Source: Labilithrix sp.
GTDB taxonomy: Bacteria > Myxococcota_A > Polyangia > Polyangiales > Polyangiaceae
Assembly: GCA_019637175.1 (NCBI GenBank)
Contig: JAHBWD010000023.1
Coordinates: 1-64,000, forward strand
Direction: 5' to 3'
DNA: 64,000 nucleotides
Position numbers and translations under genes: made by a program. This document shows, piece by piece, positions 1 to 8,232 of this stretch. The notes under the pieces were generated by a model that made no database searches, was not told the origin of the DNA, and was given only the letters and a program-made list of their open reading frames with translations. Position 1 is the stretch's first letter. The number at the start of each line of letters is the position of its first letter.

Positions 1-918
1 AAGCGCGCGCGCGAGCACGCGAAGACGCCGATGATCGGGCGCAGCCACGGCATCTTCGCCGAGCCCGTCACGTTCGGGCTCGCGCTCGCGGGCCACCACG
101 CCGAGATCGCGCGCGGCCGCGATCGCCTCTCTCGCGCGCGCGAGCAGATCGCGGTCGGCAAGATCGCGGGCGCGGTCGGCACGTACGCGCACCTGACGCC
201 GGAGATCGAGGCGCGCGCGCTCGGCGCGCTCGGCCTCCGCGCGGAGACGGTGAGCACGCAGATCGTCCCGCGCGATCGTCACGCCGAGCTGTTCTGCGCG
301 ATGGCGCTCGCGGCCGCCGCGATCGAGCGGCTCGCGACGAACGTTCGTCACTGGCAGCGCTCCGAGGTGGGCGAGGCGGAGGAGGCGTTCACCGTCGGGC
401 AGAAGGGCTCGAGCGCGATGCCCCACAAGCGCAACCCGATCCTGAGCGAGAACCTCTGCGGGCTCGCGCGCGTCGTGCGCGCCGCGTGCATCCCCGCGCT
501 CGAGAACGTCGCGCTCTGGCACGAGCGCGACATCTCGCACTCGTCGGCCGAGCGGATGATCGCGCCTGACGCGACGGCGACGCTCGCGTTCATGCTCGAT
601 CGCGCGCGCGGCCTCGTCGAAGGCCTCGTCGTCTACGAAGAGAAGCTGAAGGCGAACGTCGAGCGCGCCGCCGAGCTCTACTTCTCCGAAGCGGTGCTCC
701 TCGCGCTCGTCGAGGCGGGCATGGCGCGGCAGGACGCGTACGTCCTCGTCCAGCGCAACGCGATGCGCGCATGGAAGGGCGAAGGCACCTTCCGCGCGAA
801 CCTCTCGAGCGACGCCGACGTCATGGCGAAGCTGCCGCGCGACGCGATCGCGAAGCTCTTCGATCTCGATCACGCGCTTCGCCACGCCCCGGGGATCGTC
901 GAGCGCGCGCTCGCGTGA
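1..918 (+). CDS. purB: adenylosuccinate lyase, 3' part (gene starts before the window)
   Basis: Adenylosuccinate lyase acts twice in purine synthesis, releasing fumarate from SAICAR and from adenylosuccinate in the cytoplasm. The frame is open from base 1, so the N-terminus lies upstream. Visible are the HG loop (MIGRSHG, from base 31) and the fumarase/aspartase superfamily signature GSSAMPHKRNP near bases 409-441, whose flexible serine loop carries the catalytic base. The MPHKRNP form of the signature separates PurB from argininosuccinate lyase (MMPQKKNP form), which is also present at 11593-13074. The C-terminal helical domain is complete and the stop is TGA. No frameshift is seen. Family assignment is firm. 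Confidence 0.95.
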   Translation, partial: KRAREHAKTPMIGRSHGIFAEPVTFGLALAGHHAEIARGRDRLSRAREQIAVGKIAGAVGTYAHLTPEIEARALGALGLRAETVSTQIVPRDRHAELFCAMALAAAAIERLATNVRHWQRSEVGEAEEAFTVGQKGSSAMPHKRNPILSENLCGLARVVRAACIPALENVALWHERDISHSSAERMIAPDATATLAFMLDRARGLVEGLVVYEEKLKANVERAAELYFSEAVLLALVEAGMARQDAYVLVQRNAMRAWKGEGTFRANLSSDADVMAKLPRDAIAKLFDLDHALRHAPGIVERALA

Positions 919-922
919 GCGC

Positions 923-1483
923 TCAGCCCATCGCGAGGCCCGCGATCACGACGGCGCTCACGAGGCACATCATGAGCGCGGTCATCACCGTGAGCGCCCA
1001 GCGCGCGTCGTTCGAGTAGCGCTTGCTCGACCACACCGCAGCGAGACCGACGGGCGGGAGCAGGATGAGGAGCGAGCCGAGCGCGACGGGATCCTCCCAC
1101 CACGCCCGCGCGGGCTCGGCGGGCTTCGCCTGCTTCATCATTTGCGCCGCGGCGGGGTGTCGGGCGGCGAGCAACCCGCCCGCGACCGCGGGGAACTGAC
1201 GAACGTCGCGCTTGGGATCGTGACGATGAGGCTCGACGTCGTGCGCGGCGATCGGCGCTCGCGCTTGCGGCCGCGGAGGAAGCGCCGCGGGCGAGACCTG
1301 AGGCGCGAGGTTGCGGATCTCCTCCGGCACGGGCAGGAACATGCACTTGCGAAGCGCAGACTTGCTCCGCACGTCCCACTTCCACGGCCCCATGTTCCGC
1401 GGTGACTCGCGGAGCCAGCCGTTGCCCATCAGCGTTCCGGGCGCCCGCTGCGCTCTCAGGCTTCGAGGCGTGTTGTGCCGCAT
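923..1483 (-). CDS. hypothetical protein with two C-terminal membrane helices
   Basis: I do not recognise the family. The protein has 186 residues. The first about 120 are polar, Arg/Pro-rich and probably cytoplasmic. Two hydrophobic segments follow near residues 134-150 and 163-184, separated by a short basic loop, so it is probably a two-helix inner-membrane protein. The ATG is preceded by AAAGGA at a normal distance. It converges on purB with only four bases between the stops, leaving no room for a separate terminator. The polar N-terminal half could be partly spurious, since the high GC keeps all frames open; the membrane part is the better supported portion. Confidence 0.55.
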   Translation of the reverse strand: MRHNTPRSLRAQRAPGTLMGNGWLRESPRNMGPWKWDVRSKSALRKCMFLPVPEEIRNLAPQVSPAALPPRPQARAPIAAHDVEPHRHDPKRDVRQFPAVAGGLLAARHPAAAQMMKQAKPAEPARAWWEDPVALGSLLILLPPVGLAAVWSSKRYSNDARWALTVMTALMMCLVSAVVIAGLAMG

Positions 1484-1546
1484 CAGCGTCCTTTAGGATG
1501 ATACGCCACGACCGCTTGGCAACCCCTCTTCCTCGATGTCCTCTGT

Positions 1547-2308
1547 TCAGGTGACGTTCCGCCGTCGACGCACCGCGGCGCGCCCGATCAAGTAGAAGAT
1601 GGGCGGGAGATGGCGCATGCGTAACTTGCTGGTTTCCGTGCCGTAGACGGGCTTGACCGGCACCTCGACCACGCGCATCCCAGCCGCCGCGAGCAAGCCG
1701 AGGAGATCGTTCGGGTACCCGAAGCCCGGCCACATTTCGTCGAGATCGAGCGCGATCGCCGCGGCTCGGGAGAGGGCCGTGTACCCGCACTGGCTATCCG
1801 ACACGGGTTGCCCGATCGCGAGCGAGGTCAGGCGGGAGAAGATCTGGCCGCCGATCCAGCGGGGCAGGCCCATCGATCGACGCACGCCCGGGTAGCCGAA
1901 GCGATCGCCCTTCACGTACTCGGCCTCGCCCCGAACGATCGGACGCGCCACCGCCTCGAGGTCGGCCGGATCCATCTGCCCGTCGCCCGCCATCACGCAG
2001 AGCACGTCCGAAGGCCGCTCGGTCCGCGCGACGCCGGCGCGATAGCCGCTCGCGATCGCCGCGCCCACGCCTCGACGCCGCGGGTGCCTCACCAGCTCGA
2101 CCCGCGGGTCGGCGACCCCCAGCGCGACCTCGGACGTGCGGTCGGTGCTGCCGTCGTCGACCACGACGATGTGATCCACGAACGAGGGCATCGTCGCGAT
2201 GACGCGACCGACGTGCTCCTCCTCCTGGCATGCCGGCACGACGACGACGACCGAGGCGTCGTTCAGCAAGGAAAACCCCTGCGGAGGAGATTGACGCGAC
2301 CATGACAC
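1547..2308 (-). CDS. glycosyltransferase family 2 (dolichyl-phosphate-mannose-synthase-like)
   Basis: GT-A fold glycosyltransferase of about 253 residues, likely moving a sugar from a nucleotide donor to a lipid carrier or envelope glycan. The Rossmann-like start VVVVVPACQEEEHV, the donor-binding VVDDGSTDRT and the later acidic MAGDGQMDP are classic GT2 motifs. The C-terminus is short and basic with no obvious transmembrane pair, so it resembles the soluble catalytic domain of DPM1-type enzymes. The frame allows GTG at 2308 or TTG at 2269. The GTG overlaps the phoB promoter and candidate Pho box, and the recognisable fold begins just after the TTG, so the shorter start is credible. Divergent from phoB. 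Substrate unknown. Confidence 0.85.
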   Translation of the reverse strand: MSWSRQSPPQGFSLLNDASVVVVVPACQEEEHVGRVIATMPSFVDHIVVVDDGSTDRTSEVALGVADPRVELVRHPRRRGVGAAIASGYRAGVARTERPSDVLCVMAGDGQMDPADLEAVARPIVRGEAEYVKGDRFGYPGVRRSMGLPRWIGGQIFSRLTSLAIGQPVSDSQCGYTALSRAAAIALDLDEMWPGFGYPNDLLGLLAAAGMRVVEVPVKPVYGTETSKLRMRHLPPIFYLIGRAAVRRRRNVT

Positions 2309-2309
2309 A
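2291..2309 (-). promoter_or_regulatory. candidate Pho box upstream of phoB
   Basis: On the minus strand two GTCA cores (TGTCA, then CGTCA) are spaced exactly 11 bases, the geometry of the PhoB half-site repeat. On the plus strand this is TGAC at 2292 and again at 2303. It overlaps the -35 element of the phoB promoter, where PhoB normally binds, which would fit autoregulation. The second half-site is weaker than the E. coli consensus and the orientation faces away from phoB, so this is a candidate only. Confidence 0.4.
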
Positions 2310-2330
2310 CGGTCGTCACATGGCTAGAGT
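2302..2330 (+). promoter_or_regulatory. sigma-70-type promoter of the phoB-phoR-pst-phoU operon
   Basis: ATGACA at 2302-2307 (five of six to TTGACA) and TAGAGT at 2325-2330 are separated by 17 bases. Transcription would start near 2337, only about five bases before the phoB ATG at 2342. There is no Shine-Dalgarno sequence between, so the mRNA is probably leaderless. Confidence 0.55.
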
Positions 2331-2341
2331 ATCCGCGAATC

Positions 2342-3043
2342 ATGGCGAGAATCTTGGTCATCGAGGACGAGCCCGACATCCAGCAGATCCTCGACTACAA
2401 CCTCCGCGAGAAGGGCCACAAGGTTTTCATCGCGGGCAAGGGCGAAGAAGGCTTGCGCCTCGCGCGCGAGAAGCGCCCCGACCTCGTCTTGCTCGACCTC
2501 ATGCTCCCAGACATTCCCGGCACCGAGATCTGCAAGACGCTCAAGACCGATTCGACCACGAAGAACGCGCAGGTCGTCATGCTCACGGCGAAGGGCGAAG
2601 AGATCGATCGCGTCGTCGGCTTCGAGCTCGGCGCCGACGACTACGTCGTGAAGCCCTTCAGCGTGCGTGAGCTCTTGCTCCGCGTGCAAGCGATCCTCCG
2701 CCGCTCGCAGGGCGAGCAAGAGGTCGTGCAGGGCTTCCAGTTCGGCGCGCTCCGCGTCGATCGCGAAGCGCATCGCGTCTGGTCCAACGAGGCCGAGCTC
2801 GAGCTCACCGCGCTCGAGTTCAAGCTCCTCGTCACGCTCTACGATCGGAAGAACCGCGTGCAGACACGCGCGGCGCTCCTGAGCGACGTCTGGGGGATCG
2901 ACGCCGACATCACGACGCGCACCGTCGACACGCACGTCAAGCGCCTCCGCGAGAAGCTCGGCGACGCCGGCGCGTACATCGAGACCGTGCGCGGCGTCGG
3001 CTACCGCTTCGCCGACAACCCCGAAGAGGCGGCGGCAGGGTGA
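2342..3043 (+). CDS. phoB: phosphate-regulon response regulator PhoB
   Basis: OmpR/PhoB-family response regulator, 233 residues. The receiver domain (about 1-120) has acidic pair E8/D9, phospho-acceptor D52 in LVLLDLMLP, T82 and K104 in the VKPF turn. The C-terminal winged-helix DNA-binding domain (about 135-230) ends in the usual VRGVGYRF. It should be phosphorylated by the adjacent PhoR and switch on high-affinity phosphate uptake when phosphate is scarce. It is first in a seven-gene phosphate operon, and its stop overlaps the phoR GTG start (GTGA). No odd residues. The assignment rests on family motifs plus operon context. Confidence 0.93.
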   Translation: MARILVIEDEPDIQQILDYNLREKGHKVFIAGKGEEGLRLAREKRPDLVLLDLMLPDIPGTEICKTLKTDSTTKNAQVVMLTAKGEEIDRVVGFELGADDYVVKPFSVRELLLRVQAILRRSQGEQEVVQGFQFGALRVDREAHRVWSNEAELELTALEFKLLVTLYDRKNRVQTRAALLSDVWGIDADITTRTVDTHVKRLREKLGDAGAYIETVRGVGYRFADNPEEAAAG

Positions 3044-4467
3044 GAGCGAAGATCCGCGTCCGGCTCCTGGTCGCGTCGTGGATCCTCGTCTCGTCGTGTG
3101 TCTACGTCTCCATCGTCGCGCTGGGTCACGGCGATCCCTCCGGAGCGACGCTGCTCGCCGCGCTCGGCGCGGGCGGCCTCGTCGGCTTCGTCGTGAGCGA
3201 GCTCTCGGTCCGCTGGTTCGACGAGACGGTGCGCCCGCTCACCGAAGCCGCGCGCCGCATGCACGAGGGCGATCTCACCGTGCGCGCGCGCGTCGCCCGC
3301 GAGCAAGACATCGGGCAGCTCGGCGCCGCGCTCGATCAGCTCGGCGCGAGCCTCTCGGAGACGGTCGGCGAGCTCCGCTCCGAGCGCGATCTCGTGAGCC
3401 GCATCCTCAACGGCATGCAGGAGGGCGTCCTCCTCCTCGACAAGGAGGGCAAGGTCGCGCTGATGAACCCTGCGCTCCGCGAAATGCTCCTGCTCCGCGC
3501 CGACGTGATCGGTCAGCCGCTCCTCGAGGTCGTGCGCCACGCCGAGCTCAAGGAGCTGCTCGATCGCGCCCGCACCACGCGCACGACGTGCTCGGGCGAG
3601 GTGGAGCTCGGCGGCCTCAAGCCCCGTCGCTTGCTCGTGCGCGGCACGTCGTTCACGCAGCACGGCGGCGGCCTGCTCGCCGTCTTCTTCGACGTGACCG
3701 ACATCCGGAGGCTCGAGTCGCTCCGTCGCGACTTCGTCGCCAACGTCTCTCACGAGCTGCGCACGCCCGTCACCGCGATCCTCTCCGCGGCCGAGACGAT
3801 GGAAACGGCGCTGGCGAAGGATCCCGAAGGCGCGAAGCGCTTCCTCGGGATCATCGAGCGCAACGCCGCGCGCCTCCAGCGGCTCATCGAAGATCTGCTC
3901 GATCTGTCGCGCATCGAGTCGCGCGAGCTGCGCCTCAGGCCCGAGCGCTTCGCGTTCGAGCCGTTCGCGACGCACCTCCTCGGCATGTTCCGCGAGCGCG
4001 CCGACAAGCGACGCATCGCGCTCAAGCTCGAAGCGCAGAAGGGCTTCGAGGTCGACGCCGATCGACGCGCGCTCGAGCAGGTCATCACCAACCTCGTCGA
4101 CAACGCCGTCAAGTACTGCCCCGAAGGCTCGACCGTCGTGCTCCACGCCGAGCCGCTCGCCGGACCTGCGCAAGGGGCGAGCCTGCGCGTCGCCGACGAC
4201 GGCAGCGGCATCGAGGAGAAGCACCTCTCGCGCCTCTTCGAGCGGTTCTACCGCGTCGACGCGGGGCGATCGCGCGAGATGGGCGGAACGGGTCTCGGCC
4301 TTTCGATCGTCAAGCACCTCGTCGAGGCGATGGGCGGCACGATCGACGTCGCGAGCACGGTGGGCAAGGGAACGACGTTCGAGGTCAAGCTCCCGAGCGC
4401 GGGCGCGCGGGCGCGCGATCGATCGTCGAGCGATCTGAGCGAGCACGACGAAGAGGACGCCGCGTGA
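3040..4467 (+). CDS. phoR: phosphate-sensing histidine kinase PhoR
   Basis: Membrane histidine kinase of 475 residues. Two N-terminal hydrophobic segments (about 9-28 and 37-54) are followed by HAMP-like sequence, a PAS domain (about 118-222), a HisKA dimerisation helix with phospho-acceptor H238 in NVSHELRTP, and an HATPase_c domain with N box (TNLVDNAVKY), G1 (DDGSGI) and G2 (GGTGLGLSI). The very short periplasmic loop is typical of PhoR, which senses PstSCAB/PhoU state rather than free phosphate. GTG start overlaps the phoB stop; its own stop overlaps the pstS GTG. About 50 acidic/Ser-rich residues or fewer follow the ATPase domain. Confidence 0.93.
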   Translation: MRAKIRVRLLVASWILVSSCVYVSIVALGHGDPSGATLLAALGAGGLVGFVVSELSVRWFDETVRPLTEAARRMHEGDLTVRARVAREQDIGQLGAALDQLGASLSETVGELRSERDLVSRILNGMQEGVLLLDKEGKVALMNPALREMLLLRADVIGQPLLEVVRHAELKELLDRARTTRTTCSGEVELGGLKPRRLLVRGTSFTQHGGGLLAVFFDVTDIRRLESLRRDFVANVSHELRTPVTAILSAAETMETALAKDPEGAKRFLGIIERNAARLQRLIEDLLDLSRIESRELRLRPERFAFEPFATHLLGMFRERADKRRIALKLEAQKGFEVDADRRALEQVITNLVDNAVKYCPEGSTVVLHAEPLAGPAQGASLRVADDGSGIEEKHLSRLFERFYRVDAGRSREMGGTGLGLSIVKHLVEAMGGTIDVASTVGKGTTFEVKLPSAGARARDRSSSDLSEHDEEDAA

Positions 4468-5510
4468 CGCGCCGCCTCGCGCTCTTCGCGCTCTTCGTCG
4501 TCGTCGCGATCGCGTGCACCCGCGGCGCGCCGCCGAGCGAGGCCTCGCCGCGCGCGCTCGTGGGCGCCGGCGCGACGCTCCCCTACCCGCTCTACTCGAA
4601 ATGGTCGGCGGAGTACCAGCGGGTCGAGCCGAGGGTCCGCATCAACTACCAGTCGATCGGATCGGGCGCCGGCATTCGCCAGATCTCGGACGGCGTCGTC
4701 GACTTCGGCGCGACCGACGAGCCCACGTCGACCCCTGCGAACATGGTCCTCGTGCCGACGACGATCGGCGCGGTCGTGATCGCGTTCAACCTGCCGGGCG
4801 TCAAGGAGCTCGCGCTCACCCCCGAGCTGATCGCCGACATCTTCCTCGGCAAGGTCGCGCGGTGGGACCACGAGCGGGTCCGCGCCGTCAACCAGGGCCG
4901 CGCGCTGCCGAGCGAGCCCATCACCGTGGTGCATCGCGCCGACGGGAGCGGAACGAGCGCCGCGCTCACGACCTTCCTCGCCAAGCGCAGCGCCGCGTGG
5001 CGCGACGTGGTCGGCGCGGGCAGCTCGCCGCGCTTCCCCGTCGGCGTCGGCGCGAAGGGCAACGAAGGCGTGACCGCGTTCGTCAAGGCGACGCCGCTCT
5101 CCGTCGGCTACGTCGAGCTCGCGTACGCGAAGCAATCGGGCCTGGCGATGGCCGAGGTGCAGAACCGCGCGGGCAAGCTCGTCGCGCCTTCGCTCGGGGC
5201 CCTCGAGCGCGCGGCGAAGAGCTTCGCCGATCCCACGTCGGAGGTCGGGCCCGTGTCGCTCGTCGACTCCGCCGACGAAGGCGCCTATCCGATCACCGCG
5301 CTCTCGTTCGTCGTCGTTCCGCTCGAGGCGAGCGATCGCACGAAGGCCGAAGCGCTCGCGAAGTTCTTGTGGTGGGCGATCCACGACGGTCAAGATCTGG
5401 CGAGCGCGCTCGAGTACGCGCCGCTTCCTCCCGCGCTCGTGAGGCGCGGCGAGCGCGCGCTCCGCGAGCTCCGCGCCGCCGGCCATCCGCTGCTGCCGGG
5501 AACGGGCTGA
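4464..5510 (+). CDS. pstS: phosphate ABC transporter substrate-binding lipoprotein PstS
   Basis: Periplasmic phosphate-binding protein, 348 residues. The signal peptide ends in a lipobox (VAIAC, Cys18), so it should be anchored in a membrane. The phosphate-site loops are visible: GAGATLPYPLYSKW, the NYQSIGSGAGI segment, FGATDEP and DGSGTSAALT. The GTG start overlaps the phoR stop (GTGA), indicating translational coupling, and pstC starts four bases after its stop. Phosphate is handed to PstC/PstA. No signal peptide is found in any other reading of this frame, which supports this start over longer in-frame extensions through phoR. Confidence 0.93.
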   Translation: MTRRLALFALFVVVAIACTRGAPPSEASPRALVGAGATLPYPLYSKWSAEYQRVEPRVRINYQSIGSGAGIRQISDGVVDFGATDEPTSTPANMVLVPTTIGAVVIAFNLPGVKELALTPELIADIFLGKVARWDHERVRAVNQGRALPSEPITVVHRADGSGTSAALTTFLAKRSAAWRDVVGAGSSPRFPVGVGAKGNEGVTAFVKATPLSVGYVELAYAKQSGLAMAEVQNRAGKLVAPSLGALERAAKSFADPTSEVGPVSLVDSADEGAYPITALSFVVVPLEASDRTKAEALAKFLWWAIHDGQDLASALEYAPLPPALVRRGERALRELRAAGHPLLPGTG

Positions 5511-5513
5511 GCC

Positions 5514-6524
5514 TTGGCCAACGTGAAGGCACCGTGGAGCTCGGGTGCTCCGCGCTCGCGGATCGCGACGGCCTCACGCGGCGCGCTCCTCGACAAGGCG
5601 CTCGTCGCCGTGGGCGGCGTCGCCGCGTGCGCGCTCGGCGTCGTCCTCGTCGTCGTCGCGCTCTCGGTGGCGAGCCTCGCGTGGCCGAGCCTCCGCGCGC
5701 TCGGCTTCGGCTTCTTCCTCGGCACGCGGTGGGATCCGGTGCACGGCGATCTCGGCGCGCTCCCGTTTCTCTACGGAACGCTGGTCACGTCGCTCCTCGC
5801 GCTGCTCCTCGCCGTGCCCGTCGCGCTGGGCGTCGCGCTCTTTCTCACCGATCTCGGTCCCGCGGCGCTCCGCAGGCCGATCGCGGCGCTCGTCGAGCTG
5901 CTCGCGGCGGTGCCCAGCGTGATCTACGGGCTGTGGGCCGCGCTGGTCCTCGCGCCCTTCTTGCGCACGACCGTCGAGCCGGCTCTCGCGTCGCACCTCG
6001 GCTTCCTCCCGCTCTTCCGAGGACCGAAGGTCGGCGTCGGCCTCCTCTGCGCGTCGCTCGTGCTCGCGCTCATGATCCTGCCGACCGTCGCGTCGGTGTC
6101 GCGAGAGGTGCTGCGCGCCGTGCCGAGCGAGCTGCGCGAAGGCGGCCTCGCGCTCGGCGCGACGCGGTGGGACGTCGTACGACACATCGTGTTGCCGCAC
6201 GCGAGGCCGGGCCTCCTCGGCGCGGTGCTCCTCGGCTTCGGCCGCGCAGTCGGCGAGACGATGGCGGTCGCGATGGTCGTCGGCAGCCGCCCCGAGATCA
6301 CGGGCTCGCTGCTCTCGCCCGGCTACACGATGTCGAGCGTGATCGCGAACGAGTTCGCCGAAGCCCAGAGCCCGCTCCACGTGGCCGCGCTCGCCGAGAT
6401 CGGCCTCTTGCTCTTCCTCGTGACCCTCGCGTTCAACGTCGCCGCGCGCGTCTTGGTCGCGAGCGTCCGCGGCCCCGCGTTCGCGCCGCGCGTGACGCGC
6501 GCGCTCCGCGAGGACGAGGCCTAG
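5514..6524 (+). CDS. pstC: phosphate ABC transporter permease PstC
   Basis: Inner-membrane permease, 336 residues, with about six transmembrane helices and the BPD_transp_1 EAA loop (REGGLALGATRWDVVRHIVLP) that contacts the ATPase PstB. It pairs with PstA to form the phosphate channel. The start may be TTG at 5514 or GTG at 5523; both lie directly behind the pstS stop and neither has a strong ribosome site, consistent with coupled translation. Length fits the family. The following pstA begins after six bases. Confidence 0.93.
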   Translation: MANVKAPWSSGAPRSRIATASRGALLDKALVAVGGVAACALGVVLVVVALSVASLAWPSLRALGFGFFLGTRWDPVHGDLGALPFLYGTLVTSLLALLLAVPVALGVALFLTDLGPAALRRPIAALVELLAAVPSVIYGLWAALVLAPFLRTTVEPALASHLGFLPLFRGPKVGVGLLCASLVLALMILPTVASVSREVLRAVPSELREGGLALGATRWDVVRHIVLPHARPGLLGAVLLGFGRAVGETMAVAMVVGSRPEITGSLLSPGYTMSSVIANEFAEAQSPLHVAALAEIGLLLFLVTLAFNVAARVLVASVRGPAFAPRVTRALREDEA

Positions 6525-6530
6525 GCCCGC

Positions 6531-7385
6531 ATGACGCCGGATCTCGACGCCGCCTACGCCGGGCGCAAGCTCGCCTCTCGCGCAGCCACGATCCTGTGCG
6601 GCGTCGCCGTCGTCATCGCGGTCGTGCCCGTCCTCGCCGTGCTCCTCTACGCCCTCCAGCGCGGCGCGAGCGCGCTCTCGCTCTCGTTCTTGACCGAGCT
6701 CCCGCGCCCCGTCGGCGAACGCGGCGGCGGCATGGCCAACGCGATCCTCGGGACGATCGAGCTCGTCGGGCTCGCGAGCCTCATGGGCGTCCCCGTCGGC
6801 ATCGCGGCCGGCCTCTTCCTCTCGGAGTACCGCACCACGCCGGTCGCCCGGGTCGTGCGCTTCTGCGCCGACGTGCTCGCCGGCGTGCCCTCGATCCTCA
6901 TCGGCGTCGTCGTCTACGCCGTGCTCGTCGTGCGGATGAAGCACTTCTCGACGATCGCCGGCGCCGGCGCGCTCGCGATCCTCATGCTGCCGCTCGTCGC
7001 GCGCACCACCGACGAGCTCGCGCGCACCGTCCCCGACTCCCTTCGCGAGGCCGCCCTCGCGCTCGGCGCCCCGCGCTGGCGGATCGCCATCCACGTCGTC
7101 TTGCGCACCGCCGCTCCGGGGATACGTGCAGGATGCATGCTCGCGATCGCGCGTGTCTCGGGGGAGACCGCGCCGCTCCTCTTCACGGCGTTCAACAACC
7201 GGTTCTGGAACGAGAGCCTCTTCGAACCGACCTCGTCGCTCCAAGTGCAGATCTTCACCTACGCGATGTCGCCCTACGACGACTGGCACGCGCAGGCGTG
7301 GGCTGCGGCGCTGGTGCTCATCGTCCTCGTGATCGTCCTCAACCTCGCCGCGCGCCGCGTGCTTCGTGCTACGAGGCACGCGTGA
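6531..7385 (+). CDS. pstA: phosphate ABC transporter permease PstA
   Basis: Second permease of the Pst system, 284 residues, six predicted membrane helices. The periplasmic ELPRPVGERGGGMANAILGT segment and EAA loop (LREAALALGAPRWRIAIHVV) are typical of PstA, as are the conserved residues near GETAPLLFTAFNN. It overlaps the pstB GTG start (GTGA at 7382-7385), so expression is coupled. Membrane partner of PstC; driven by PstB. Confidence 0.93.
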   Translation: MTPDLDAAYAGRKLASRAATILCGVAVVIAVVPVLAVLLYALQRGASALSLSFLTELPRPVGERGGGMANAILGTIELVGLASLMGVPVGIAAGLFLSEYRTTPVARVVRFCADVLAGVPSILIGVVVYAVLVVRMKHFSTIAGAGALAILMLPLVARTTDELARTVPDSLREAALALGAPRWRIAIHVVLRTAAPGIRAGCMLAIARVSGETAPLLFTAFNNRFWNESLFEPTSSLQVQIFTYAMSPYDDWHAQAWAAALVLIVLVIVLNLAARRVLRATRHA

Positions 7386-8206
7386 GCGTCCGCGCGAGCG
7401 TCTCCCCCGTGCCGCCCCCGGTGTCGAGCGCGCTGCCCTCGGCCGCCGCTTCCCCCGAGAAGATGCGCGCCGACGGCCTCTCGGCCTGGTTCGGGTCGAA
7501 GCTCGCCCTCAAGGCGATCACGATGCCCCTCGTCGAGCGGAAGGTGACGGCGGTCATCGGCCCGTCGGGCTGCGGCAAGTCGACGTTCATCCGCTGCCTC
7601 AACCGGATGCACGAGGTCGTCTCCGGCGCGCGCACCGAAGGCCAGGTGCTGCTCGACGGCAAGAGCATCTACGCCCGCGACGTCGATCCCGTGCGGGTGC
7701 GCCGGCGGGTCGGCATGGTCTTCCAGAAGCCGAACCCTTTCCCCGCGATGAGCGTGCGCGACAACGTCCTCGCCGGCCTTCGCCTGAGCGGCATCTCGCC
7801 GGCCGAGCCCGACGTGGTCGCCGAAGAGGTGCTCCGGCAAGCGGCGTTGTGGGACGAGGTGAAAGACGCCCTCGACCGGCCCGGCGGCGCGCTCTCCGGC
7901 GGCCAGCAGCAGCGGCTCTGCATCGCGCGATGCCTGGCGCTCGAGCCCGAGGTCGTCTTGATGGACGAGCCGTGCTCGTCGCTCGATCCCGTCGCGACCG
8001 CCAAGATCGAGGAGCTCATTCACGATCTGCGCGAGCGCTACACCATCGTCATCGTGACGCACAGCATGCAGCAGGCCGCGCGCGTCTCCGACTACACGGC
8101 CTTCTTCTACCTGGGCGAGCTCGTGGAGTACGATCACGCCGACGTCATCTTCACCAAGCCCTCCGATCCGCGCACCGAGGATTACATCACCGGGCGCTTC
8201 GGCTGA
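7382..8206 (+). CDS. pstB: phosphate ABC transporter ATP-binding protein PstB
   Basis: ABC ATPase that powers phosphate import, 274 residues from the GTG overlapping pstA. Motifs: Walker A GPSGCGKST, Q-loop in VFQKPNPFP, signature LSGGQQQRL, Walker B VVLMDEPCSSLDP, and switch His in VTHSMQQA. The first about 27 residues are Ser/Pro-rich and precede the fold, so ATG at 7463 is an alternative start and would give a protein of the usual family length. ATP hydrolysis on PstB is also thought to be the signal relayed through PhoU to PhoR. Confidence 0.94.
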   Translation: MSVRASVSPVPPPVSSALPSAAASPEKMRADGLSAWFGSKLALKAITMPLVERKVTAVIGPSGCGKSTFIRCLNRMHEVVSGARTEGQVLLDGKSIYARDVDPVRVRRRVGMVFQKPNPFPAMSVRDNVLAGLRLSGISPAEPDVVAEEVLRQAALWDEVKDALDRPGGALSGGQQQRLCIARCLALEPEVVLMDEPCSSLDPVATAKIEELIHDLRERYTIVIVTHSMQQAARVSDYTAFFYLGELVEYDHADVIFTKPSDPRTEDYITGRFG

Positions 8207-8232
8207 GCGGCGAGGAGCGTCACCAAGTCGTC

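Noticed and set aside
3078..5510. 810-codon frame covering phoR and pstS as a fusion
   Set aside because: Only the last 348 codons (from GTG 4464) encode a protein, PstS with its own signal peptide; the rest is an Arg-rich shadow of phoR.
4514..8206. 1230-codon frame ending in an ABC ATPase
   Set aside because: Only the PstB part from 7382 is real; the earlier part is a shadow of pstS, pstC and pstA.
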